Shown in pieces: positions 24,900-32,503 of a stretch of 64,000 bases of DNA. The notes below the pieces were generated by a model, which was not told the origin of the DNA, made no database searches, and worked only from the letters and a program-made list of their open reading frames with translations. Location: NCBI GenBank assembly GCA_001724425.1, contig MEEK01000006.1, forward strand, positions 53,654 through 117,653. The letters are read 5' to 3'. Each line of letters opens with the position of its first letter. Within the stretch, counting starts at the first letter, position 1. Origin of the DNA: Microbacterium sp. SCN 70-27. Lineage in GTDB: Bacteria > Actinomycetota > Actinomycetes > Actinomycetales > Microbacteriaceae. The position numbers and the translations under genes were made by a program.

Positions 24900-26504
24900 T
24901 CAGCCCTCGTGCTGCTTGCGCACGAGGTCCACGACCTCGTCGTACTTCGGCGAGTTCATGAAGTTGTCGACCGAGACGTGCAGCGCGTCCGGCGTGCGCC
25001 CGCGGGCCCGGTCGGTGAGCTGCTGCTGCGTGATCACGAGGTCTTCGCTTCCGTCGAGGTTCGCGATGGCCTTGTTGGTCACCGAGACGTCATCGAAGCC
25101 GGCCTTCTTGATCTTGTTGCGCAGCACGCTCGCGCCCATCGCCGAGGAGCCCATGCCCGCATCGCACGCGAACACGACGTTGGCGATGCGGCGGTCGGCG
25201 GCGATGGCCCCCGTGGCGACCGCGTCCGCGGCGAGGTCGGCCTGCACCGGCGCCTGCCCGGCGCCCACCGACGCGTTCGAGGCCGCACCCGAGCGCAGGC
25301 CGGCGAGAGCATCAGAGGACTTGCCCTTGTTCGCCGCGGTCTTGTCGATCGCCGAGGCGAACTGGTCCTCCGCCTGCAGATCCCGCTTGCGCGAGGCGCG
25401 CAGGATGATCCCCGCCACGATGAAGGTCACCGCAGCCGCGAGCACGACCGACAGGAGGACGACGAGGAGGTTGGGCACTCCTGCACCCACCGCAGCCGCG
25501 CTCACCGCGAAGATGCTTCCCGGCGCCGCCGGGAAGACGAGTCCTCCGCCGAGCACCATGTTGGTCGTGACCCCGGTCATGCCGCCCGCGATCAGCGCGA
25601 GGATGAGTGACGGCTTCATGAGCGCGTACGGGAAGTACACCTCGTGGATGCCGCCGAGGAACTGGATCACCGCGGCGCCGGGCGCCGAGGCGCGCGCCGC
25701 ACCGATGCCGAAGAACGCGAACGCCAGCAGGAGACCGAGGCCGGGACCGGGGTTCGCCTCGAGGAGGAACAGGATCGACTTGCCGTCCGCCTCGGACTGC
25801 GTGAGCCCGAGCGGAGTCAGCACGCCGTGGTTGATGGCGTTGTTCAGGAACAGGACCTTCGCCGGTTCGATCAGGATGCTCGTCAATGGCAGCAGGTTCA
25901 TCGAGACGAGCCAGCTCACCGCCGTGCTGAGGACGTTCATCAGGCCGTTGACGAGCCACGCGATCGGGTAGAACCCGATGATCGCCATGACGAAGCCCCA
26001 GATCCCCGCGGAGAACATGTTGACGAGCATCTCGAAGCCGGAACGGATCTTGCCGTCCCACAGGGCATCCAGTCGCTTCATCGACCATGCGGCGAGCGGG
26101 CCGAGGATCATCGCCCCGATGAACATGTGGACTTGGCCGAGCTCGGCGGCGTTCGGGTTCGCCGCGAGGGCGGCGTCATTGAACTGCTTGATCAGCAGAT
26201 CGGAGCCCGCGATCGCGCCCATCGTCGCGATGATGCCGACCACGCCGCCGCGCTGCTTGTAGACCATGTAGCCGCCGGTGTAGCCGATGACCAGGGGCAG
26301 CAGGTAGTGGATGAACGGGCCGACGATCGATGCCAGGTCGGCGTTGGGGGTGAAGCCCTTCGGGATGAAGAACATCGTGAAGATCCCCCACGCGATCAGC
26401 GCGGGGATGTTGGGCATGATCATGCCCGAGAGGAACGTGCCGAATCGCTGGACGGCGACGCGGGCACCTCCCGGCTGCTTCGTTGTGGCTGACGCCGTTG
26501 TCAT
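24900..26504 (-). CDS. mtlA: PTS mannitol-specific EIICB permease
   Basis: 534 residues from ATG 26504 with GGAG 8 bases upstream. Residues 1-350 form the EIIC domain (FGTFLSGMIMPNIPALIAWG, then about eight hydrophobic segments, with GGIHEVYFPYAL as the sugar-binding GGxxE-like loop). A linker is followed by the EIIB domain, with phospho-Cys447 in VFACDAGMGSSAMG. It imports and phosphorylates mannitol. EIIA is encoded separately downstream, unlike the E. coli EIICBA fusion. Confidence 0.96.
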   Translation of the reverse strand: MTTASATTKQPGGARVAVQRFGTFLSGMIMPNIPALIAWGIFTMFFIPKGFTPNADLASIVGPFIHYLLPLVIGYTGGYMVYKQRGGVVGIIATMGAIAGSDLLIKQFNDAALAANPNAAELGQVHMFIGAMILGPLAAWSMKRLDALWDGKIRSGFEMLVNMFSAGIWGFVMAIIGFYPIAWLVNGLMNVLSTAVSWLVSMNLLPLTSILIEPAKVLFLNNAINHGVLTPLGLTQSEADGKSILFLLEANPGPGLGLLLAFAFFGIGAARASAPGAAVIQFLGGIHEVYFPYALMKPSLILALIAGGMTGVTTNMVLGGGLVFPAAPGSIFAVSAAAVGAGVPNLLVVLLSVVLAAAVTFIVAGIILRASRKRDLQAEDQFASAIDKTAANKGKSSDALAGLRSGAASNASVGAGQAPVQADLAADAVATGAIAADRRIANVVFACDAGMGSSAMGASVLRNKIKKAGFDDVSVTNKAIANLDGSEDLVITQQQLTDRARGRTPDALHVSVDNFMNSPKYDEVVDLVRKQHEG

Positions 26505-26529
26505 GTCGCTTCTCCTTCGGGTGTGCCGC

Positions 26530-28191
26530 TTATGCGGCGGGGTCTGCTGCGGACTGTGCCGCCGCACGGGCGGATGCCGCGTCGTCGGCGGCGAGGGCGG
26601 CCTCGGCGATGCGTCGGGCATCGGCGAGGTCGTACTGCAGGAGCGATGCGCGCACGTCCGCCAGGGCGGTCGGCGCCATCGAGAGGCTCGTCGCGCCGAG
26701 GCCGACGAGGACGACGGCCAGCAGCGGGTCGGCGGCGGCCTCGCCGCAGATGCCCACGGGCTTGCCGTTCGCCTTGCCGCCGTCGGCGGTCGCCTTGATG
26801 AGCTGGAGGACTGCGGGATGCCACGGGTCCTGGAACGATGCGACCGAGCCGAGCAGCCGGTCGGCGGCCATCGTGTACTGCGTCAGGTCGTTCGTCCCGA
26901 TCGAGGCGAAGTCGGCGATCTCGAGGATGCGCCGGGCCATGAGGGCGGCCGAGGGGACCTCGACCATGACACCGGCGGTCTTGATGCCGTACTCCTTGGC
27001 GAGGCCGACGAAGTACGCCGTCTCCTCGACGTTGGACACCATCGGGGCCATCACCCAGAGATCGGCCTCCGTCGCCTTGTCGGCGTTGGCGAGGGCGGTC
27101 AGCTGCTCGCGGAGGATGTCCTCGCTCGCCCGCAGGGCGCGAAGGCCACGAAGACCGAGCGCCGGGTTGTCCTCGTGGGCGTCGTTGAGGAACGCGAGGG
27201 GCTTGTCCGCCCCGGCATCCAGTGCCCGCACGACGACCTTCTTGCCCGGGAACGCCGAGAGGAGCTCGGTGTACGCCTTGGTCTGCTCCTCGACGGTCGG
27301 CGCCTGCGTCGCCGAGAGGAACAGGAACTCCGTGCGGAACAGGCCCACGCCCTCCGCGCCGAGCTCGACCGCCTGCGCCGCGCCACCGGGCTTGCCGAGG
27401 TTCGCGAGCAGCGGCACCGCGGTGCCGTCCCGCAGCGCGCCGGGGGTGAGCGGCGCGGATGCCGCCGTGGCCCGCGCGTCGGCACGGTGCTGCGCCTGCG
27501 TGAGCTCGTCGTCGGTCGGCTGCGACGTGACGACGCCCTTCGCGGCATCCACGATCACCGTCTCGCCGTCGACGAGGTCTCTCGCCGCCGCGGCGCCGAC
27601 GACGGCGACGATCGACTTCTCGCGCGCCAGGATCGCCGTGTGCGATGTCGGACCGCCGTCGGTCGTGACGAGCGCCAGCACCTTGTCGAGGTCGAGCAGC
27701 GCCGTGTCGGCGGGCGCGAGGTCCTTCGCGACGAGGACGAACGGATGCCCCGGGTCGGGCACGCCCGGCGCGGGAAGGCCCCGCAGGCGCGCGATGACGC
27801 GCTGGGCGACGTCGTCGAGGTCGGCGGCGCGCTCACCCAGGTAGCCGCCCATGGCGGCGAGGGTGTCGCGGAAGCTCGCGAACGCGTCGTACACGGCGAA
27901 CTCGGCCGTCTTGCCCGCTGACGTACGCGCAGCGACCTCCTCGTCGAGCGACGGGTCCTCGGCCATCATGGCCTGCGCTTCGAGCACCTCGCGGGCGAGC
28001 CCGCCGGCCTTCTCGCCGCGCTCCTCCAGCTCGCGGGCGACGGCGGCGACCGCCTCCCGCACGCGCGCGAGCTCCGCCTCGGCGGTGAGGGTGCTGGGGG
28101 TGTCGGTGGGCGCCGGCAGGGGCTCCGCCATTCGGGCCACAGGGCCCTGGGCGACGCCGAGTCCGATGCCAACTCCGCGCAGTTCGGTCAT
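26530..28191 (-). CDS. ptsI: PTS enzyme I (phosphoenolpyruvate-protein phosphotransferase)
   Basis: 553-residue general PTS enzyme transferring phosphate from PEP to HPr. The phospho-His is in GGPTSHTAILAREKS near residue 185. The C-terminal PEP-binding barrel has FRTEFLFL, SIGTNDLTQYTMAADR and GICGEAAADP with the catalytic Cys. It starts 31 bases after ptsH. Finding EI and HPr inside a sugar-specific operon means mannitol induction would raise the whole phosphorelay; whether other EI copies exist cannot be seen here. Confidence 0.97.
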   Translation of the reverse strand: MTELRGVGIGLGVAQGPVARMAEPLPAPTDTPSTLTAEAELARVREAVAAVARELEERGEKAGGLAREVLEAQAMMAEDPSLDEEVAARTSAGKTAEFAVYDAFASFRDTLAAMGGYLGERAADLDDVAQRVIARLRGLPAPGVPDPGHPFVLVAKDLAPADTALLDLDKVLALVTTDGGPTSHTAILAREKSIVAVVGAAAARDLVDGETVIVDAAKGVVTSQPTDDELTQAQHRADARATAASAPLTPGALRDGTAVPLLANLGKPGGAAQAVELGAEGVGLFRTEFLFLSATQAPTVEEQTKAYTELLSAFPGKKVVVRALDAGADKPLAFLNDAHEDNPALGLRGLRALRASEDILREQLTALANADKATEADLWVMAPMVSNVEETAYFVGLAKEYGIKTAGVMVEVPSAALMARRILEIADFASIGTNDLTQYTMAADRLLGSVASFQDPWHPAVLQLIKATADGGKANGKPVGICGEAAADPLLAVVLVGLGATSLSMAPTALADVRASLLQYDLADARRIAEAALAADDAASARAAAQSAADPAA

Positions 28192-28222
28192 ATCCGTGGT
28201 CTCCTTCGATTCCGCTTCGCGT

Positions 28223-28498
28223 TCAGTTCTCGTCGTGGTCGGTGGTCAGCAGTTCCGCGAGGGCGTCGAGCACGACGTCCGCGTTGTCGCCGTCGGCGGT
28301 CACGGTGACGTAGTCGCCCTTCTCGGCGCCGAGCGAGATCACCCCGAGGATGCTCGCCGCGTTCACCGGGGCGCCGGCGCCCTTCGAGACGGTGATCGGG
28401 ATGCCGGCATCCTTCGCCGCCTGCGCGAACAGCTTCGCGGGGCGGGCGTGCAGTCCGTTGGACGAACCGATGCGGATCGTGCGGGTTACCTCGGTCAT
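28223..28498 (-). CDS. ptsH: Phosphocarrier protein HPr
   Basis: 91-residue HPr. His17 in SNGLHARPAKLF is the phosphorylation site, and Ser49 in AASILGVISLGAEKGD aligns with the regulatory Ser46 of Firmicutes HPr. No HPr kinase is near. ATG 28498 overlaps the upstream EIIB-like stop by four bases. Confidence 0.96.
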   Translation of the reverse strand: MTEVTRTIRIGSSNGLHARPAKLFAQAAKDAGIPITVSKGAGAPVNAASILGVISLGAEKGDYVTVTADGDNADVVLDALAELLTTDHDEN

Positions 28499-28824
28499 GA
28501 GGGCTTCCTCTCGGTGGGGTCGGACGCGAGTGTCTCGTCGACGAGCCCCAGCGTGCGGGTGCCGTCGAGGTCGGTGAAAATGTCGGCGGGCAGCAGCACG
28601 ACGGTCGCGTCCCGGAGGGAGGCGTGGCGTCGGATGCGGTCCATCGCATGGTGCAGATGCGGTCCGACGAGCACGACGTCGGCGGCATCCAGGTCGATCG
28701 GCAGCGACTGCTCGGTGCCGGCGACGGCGCTGATGTCCCGACCCGCCGCCTGAGCCGCGTGCCGCACCCGCTGTGCCACGAACGTGCTCGACGCTCCCGC
28801 GCCGCACACCACGAGGATCCTCAT
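28495..28824 (-). CDS. Stand-alone PTS EIIB-like protein (lactose/cellobiose type)
   Basis: 109 residues, first gene of the PTS operon, with a near-consensus AAAGGAGG ribosome site before ATG 28824. MRILVVCGAGASSTFVAQRV contains a P-loop and a candidate phospho-Cys7 as in EIIB of the lactose/cellobiose family. VVLVGPHLHHAMDRI matches the later part of that fold. No matching EIIC or EIIA of that class is present. It may feed another transporter or act as a regulatory phosphate acceptor for MtlR. Confidence 0.8.
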   Translation of the reverse strand: MRILVVCGAGASSTFVAQRVRHAAQAAGRDISAVAGTEQSLPIDLDAADVVLVGPHLHHAMDRIRRHASLRDATVVLLPADIFTDLDGTRTLGLVDETLASDPTERKPS

Positions 28825-28835
28825 CGATCCGCCTC

Positions 28836-28901
28836 CTTTCCGCCATTCTTGTGAAAGTGCTGGGAGGGGACAACCACATCGCCTTCCGCAGGGGCGGAAA
28901 G
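28836..28901. promoter_or_regulatory. Divergent mtl promoter region with 9-bp inverted repeat
   Basis: CTTTCCGCC (28836-28844) is mirrored by GGCGGAAAG (28893-28901) across 48 bases in the gap between the PTS operon and mtlR. Sites for MtlR-type activators commonly lie in such gaps. The PTS ribosome site overlaps the left edge. The assignment is positional only. Confidence 0.35.
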
Positions 28902-28941
28902 CGGCGGAGCCGGGCCGTGGACGCCGTGGTTGACTGGTTCC

Positions 28942-30867
28942 GTGAGCAGAGCGCGCCAGGACAGAGTCATCGCCCTGCTCCTGCGCGACGGCGAGTGGAT
29001 CACGGCGGGGGAGCTCGCCGACATCCTCGGCGTCACGCCTCGCAGCATCCGCAGCTACGTGACGGCGCTGAACGCCCGGATGCCCGGGGGCGGCGTCGTC
29101 GAGTCGGGACCGTCCGGCTATCGGGCGGGGCCGGGGGCCGCCGCAGCGCAGCACGCCGCCACCGACTCCGGCTCTCCGCGTGAGCGTGTGCACCGGCTCT
29201 GCCGAGCGCTCCTGGCATCCGCCGACGGCATCGACGTGTACGAGACGGCGGAGGACTTCCATGTGAGCTCTGCGACGGTCGAAGGCGACCTCGGGCGCGT
29301 GCGCACGCTGCTGGCCGGGACCGGGCTCGTGCTCGAGCGCACCGCGGAGCGGGCGACGCTGCGCGGCAGCGAGATGGCCCAGCGTCGGCTCCTGTCGACC
29401 CTCGTGCACGAGGAGACCGACGAGGGGGCGTTCGATCTGGCATCCGTGCGCCGCGGGCTCGGCGAGAGCTCGATCGGTGCCGCTGCCATCGGCCCGTTCA
29501 AAGCCGACCTCGTCGCCGGGCTCGGCGAGCTGGGGTACTTCGTCAATGAGCTCGGCATCGGCGACGTCATGCTGCACATCGCGATCACGGCCGACCGCGT
29601 CGCCCACGGGCATCCGCTCGATACGACGCTGGAGGGGAGTCCGTCCGCCGCGCAGCAGAACGTCGGCGCGCTCCTGGACGAGCTGTGTCTGCGGCACCTC
29701 GAGGTGAGGCTCGGCGCGGGCGATCGACGGCACCTCGCGACGCTCGTCCTCAGCCGAGTCGTCGCGCCGGGCTCGAGCGAGTCGGCGGCCGACATGCGAA
29801 CCCGCGTCGAGCCCGATGTCGACCAGGCCGTGCGCGATGTGGTCGCCCGCGCCGCCGCGGCGTTCCTCGTCGACATCGACCACGAGGACTTCCTCACCCG
29901 GCTCGCCCTGCACGTGCAGAACCTGCGGCTGCGGGCGCGCGAGCAGGCCTGGTCGCGGAACCCGCTCACGAGGTCGCTGAAGGCCACGTACCCGATGATC
30001 TTCGAGGTCGCGGTGTTCATCGCCGACGGATTGCAGGGTCTCCTCGGCATCCCGCTCCTCGACGACGAGATCGCGTACATCGCGATGCATGTGGGCGGGC
30101 GGCTCGAGCGCAGCCGGCGCACGGGTGGGCCGCTCACGGCGACGATCGTGTGCCCCGGATACTACGAACTGCACGAGCTGCTGCGATCGAGCGTCGCCCG
30201 CTCCCTCGGACAGGTGGTCGACGTCGTCGGGGTCGAGACGCGGGCGGACCCGGATTGGGACGCGATCGACACCGACCTCGTGCTCGCGACGGTCGACGCC
30301 CCGGTCGGCGCCGACCGGATCGTGCGCATCCAGCCCTTCCTCACCGACGCCGACATCGAGCGCGTCCAGGCGGCGGCGGGACGGGTGCGGCGCTCGCGCC
30401 GGCTCGCGCGCCTGCAGGCCGAGCTCGGGCGATACTTCTCGCCGGACGCGTTCGTCGGGCGGATGGATGCCGCGGCGACGCCCGAGTCGGTCATCCGCGA
30501 CCTCGGCGCGCGGCTGGTCGCGCAGGGCGTGATCGACGAGGGCTACGTCGAGCGCACGCTCGAGCGGGAGCAGCTGTCGTCGACCGCCTTCACGGATGCG
30601 CTCGCCGTGCCGCACGCCCTCGGGATGACCGCGACCCGCACGGCGATCGCGGTCGGGGTCGCGGACCCGTCGATCGCGTGGGGCGAGGGGCGTGTGCAGG
30701 TCGTCGCCATGGTCGCGTTCTCCGAGAGCGACCGCGAGGCGTTCCAGACCGTGTTCGAGCAGCTCGTCGAGGTCTTCAGCGAGCGCGACAGCGTGCAGCG
30801 GATCGTCCGGCGCGGCACGACCTTTCCGGCCTTCCTCGACGAACTCGTCGCCGTTGTCGACGGCTGA
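28942..30867 (+). CDS. mtlR: MtlR-type PRD-containing transcriptional activator
   Basis: About 641 residues from GTG 28942 (TTG 28930 would add four). It has an N-terminal winged helix (AGELADILGVTPRSIRSYV), a second HTH-like segment (VYETAEDFHVSSATVEGDL), two PTS regulation domains (first near NELGIGDVMLHIAI, second near DDEIAYIAMHVGGRLERSR), an EIIB-like module with CPGYYELHELL, and a C-terminal EIIA-like domain with ALAVPHALGM. Such BglG/MtlR proteins are controlled by phosphorylation from HPr and EIIB. Divergence from the mannitol PTS operon makes it its likely activator. Confidence 0.92.
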   Translation: MSRARQDRVIALLLRDGEWITAGELADILGVTPRSIRSYVTALNARMPGGGVVESGPSGYRAGPGAAAAQHAATDSGSPRERVHRLCRALLASADGIDVYETAEDFHVSSATVEGDLGRVRTLLAGTGLVLERTAERATLRGSEMAQRRLLSTLVHEETDEGAFDLASVRRGLGESSIGAAAIGPFKADLVAGLGELGYFVNELGIGDVMLHIAITADRVAHGHPLDTTLEGSPSAAQQNVGALLDELCLRHLEVRLGAGDRRHLATLVLSRVVAPGSSESAADMRTRVEPDVDQAVRDVVARAAAAFLVDIDHEDFLTRLALHVQNLRLRAREQAWSRNPLTRSLKATYPMIFEVAVFIADGLQGLLGIPLLDDEIAYIAMHVGGRLERSRRTGGPLTATIVCPGYYELHELLRSSVARSLGQVVDVVGVETRADPDWDAIDTDLVLATVDAPVGADRIVRIQPFLTDADIERVQAAAGRVRRSRRLARLQAELGRYFSPDAFVGRMDAAATPESVIRDLGARLVAQGVIDEGYVERTLEREQLSSTAFTDALAVPHALGMTATRTAIAVGVADPSIAWGEGRVQVVAMVAFSESDREAFQTVFEQLVEVFSERDSVQRIVRRGTTFPAFLDELVAVVDG

Positions 30868-30885
30868 GTCGCGGGCCGGGACGGC

Positions 30886-31458
30886 TCAGCCGCGGGCGAG
30901 TCGTGCTTCGAGGCCGTGGCGCACGGTCGGCCACTCGTGCGGGAGGATCGAGTACACGACGGTGTCACGCACCGTGCCATCGGCACCGATGCGCTGATTG
31001 CGCAGCACACCGTCCTGCTTCGCGCCGAGACGCTCGATGGCGGCCCGCGACTGGCGGTTGTGCCAGTGCGTGCGGAACTCGACGGCGATCGCGTCGCACG
31101 CCTCGAAGGCGTGCCCCAGCAGCAGCAGCTTCGCCGCCGTGTTGACGGCGGTGCGCTGCACCGTGGGGGAGAGCCACGTGTAGCCGATCTCCACATGCCG
31201 GTTGGGCTGGTCGATGTTGCAGAAGGTCGTCATCCCGACCGCGTGGCCGCCCGAGACGACGGCGAACGGGTTCATCACCCCCGCATCGCGCTGGGCCAGC
31301 CGGCGTGCGATCTCGTCGGGTACGGATGCCGGGACGACGGTGTACCACGCGTACTCCAGGCCTTCTCGGGCACCTTCCAACTCCGCGGCATGCGCGGTCT
31401 GCAGGGGCACCAGCTGGACGTGGGCGTTCTCGAGGACGACAGGTTCGATCAGCAGCAC
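30886..31458 (-). CDS. GNAT family N-acetyltransferase (RimJ/RimL-like)
   Basis: 190-residue acetyltransferase_3-type GNAT protein. HVEIGYTWLSPTVQRTAVNT forms beta-4 and the acetyl-CoA-binding turn, and AVEFRTHWHNRQSRAAIERLGA is the family's final helix-strand region. Substrates of this subgroup include protein N-termini and small amines; no specific one is evident. GTG 31458 is supported by TAGGCT 6 bases upstream. It is convergent with mtlR, 18 bases apart. Confidence 0.88.
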   Translation of the reverse strand: MLLIEPVVLENAHVQLVPLQTAHAAELEGAREGLEYAWYTVVPASVPDEIARRLAQRDAGVMNPFAVVSGGHAVGMTTFCNIDQPNRHVEIGYTWLSPTVQRTAVNTAAKLLLLGHAFEACDAIAVEFRTHWHNRQSRAAIERLGAKQDGVLRNQRIGADGTVRDTVVYSILPHEWPTVRHGLEARLARG

Positions 31459-31464
31459 GCGTCG

Positions 31465-31470
31465 AGCCTA
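31465..31470 (-). promoter_or_regulatory. Leaderless-type -10 element of the GNAT gene
   Basis: TAGGCT on the minus strand, 6 bases before GTG 31458. Confidence 0.45.
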
Positions 31471-31586
31471 CGCTCGACCCCGACCCTGCCTGTGTGTCTT
31501 CAGTCTCTCCATGGCCGCCGCTCGCGCCGCGCCGCGCCGCGCAATCATGCGGCTCACGCGGACTGCGGCGCGCGGGCGGACCGAAC

Positions 31587-31632
31587 ACGGGCGCGGATCC
31601 TGGCGAGAAGGCGCTCCGCCGCCCCCGCCCAG
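31587..31632 (+). repeat. Left copy of imperfect direct repeat flanking the purD fragment
   Basis: Aligned without gaps to 32411-32456, about 36 of 46 bases agree; cores are CGGATCC, CGAGAA and GCGCTCCG. Its right end meets the point where PurD similarity begins. Confidence 0.55.
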
Positions 31633-32292
31633 GATTTCAAGCGCGCCGACGACGGCGATGCCGGCCCCAACACCGGCGGCATGGGCGCCTACGCGCCGTT
31701 GCCGTGGCTCGCGGAACGCTTCGGCAGCGAGCAGGACTTCGTCGACGAGGTGATCCGCACGGTCGCCGAACCCGTCATCCGGCAGCTGGATGCCGAGGGC
31801 ACGCCGTTCATCGGACTGCTGTGCGCAGGTCTGATCGTGACCGGCCGAGGCATCAAGGTCATCGCGTTCAACGCACGCTTCGGCGATCCCGAGACACAGG
31901 TGGTGCTGGCCCGGATGACGAGCCCGCTGTCGCGGCCGCTCCCCGCCGCGGCCGGAGGCTACCTCGAGGACGAACCCGCCCCGAGCTTCGCCGACACCGT
32001 CGCGATCACGGTCGTCCTCGCAAGCGAGGGGTACCCCGATGTGCCGCAGATCGGTCGAGCGCTGACGGGTGCTCAAGCCGCAGCGGAGCTCCCGAACGTC
32101 CACCTCGCGCACGCCGCGACCGCCGAACGCGACGGCGTTCTCATCGCGACAGGGGGCCGGGTGATCAACGTCGTCGCGACCGGGCCGACTTTCGGCGCGG
32201 CGCGCGAGCACGCCTACGCGGCCCTGCGGCGCATCGCTCTCGAGGGTTCGCACTACCGCACCGACATCGCAGCCCGAGTCGGCGCAGGCTGA
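31627..32292 (+). pseudogene. purD: Truncated purD (phosphoribosylamine-glycine ligase) C-terminal fragment
   Basis: An open frame of 221 codons matches only the C-terminal half of PurD. It starts abruptly at AQDFKRADDGDAGPNTGGMG, includes FNARFGDPETQVVLARM and ends with the natural C-terminus (HYRTDIAARVGAG). The N-terminal domain and first half of the ATP-grasp are absent. The metal-binding Glu of the usual EFNxRFGDPE motif is Ala here (IAFNARFGDPE), another sign of lost function. The fragment lies between imperfect direct repeats, with no start codon or ribosome site at its edge. A relic of recombination is likely; an intact purD should exist elsewhere in the genome. Confidence 0.85.
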
Positions 32293-32340
32293 CCCGCCGG
32301 CCCCCTCCCGCCGACCCGAACCCACCGAGACCCGTCCCGC

Positions 32341-32397
32341 ACGCCGAGACCCGTCATCTGGACACGGGGTTTCGGCGTCCGGAACGGGTCTCGGCGT
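32341..32397. repeat. 57-bp palindromic element, second family
   Basis: Arms ACGCCGAGACCCGT (32341-32354) and ACGGGTCTCGGCGT (32384-32397) are perfect 14-bp inverted repeats around a 29-base loop. A partial copy of the arm (CCGAGACCCGTC) lies just before at 32325. The element is in the non-coding gap 32293-32503 downstream of pgm and differs in sequence from elements A-D. Confidence 0.85.
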
Positions 32398-32410
32398 CGG
32401 GCGGAGGGTG

Positions 32411-32456
32411 ACGGGCCCGGATCCGGACGAGAATGCGCTCCGGCGCCTCCGGGCTG
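32411..32456 (+). repeat. Right copy of imperfect direct repeat flanking the purD fragment
   Basis: Partner of 31587-31632; see there. It follows the 57-bp palindrome and precedes the 3' end of pgm, so the purD relic and the palindrome lie together between the two copies. Confidence 0.55.
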
Positions 32457-32503
32457 GACCAGGCCGCCGCGTCTCAGGCCGGGCCGGCCCGGGCCCCGCC
32501 GCG

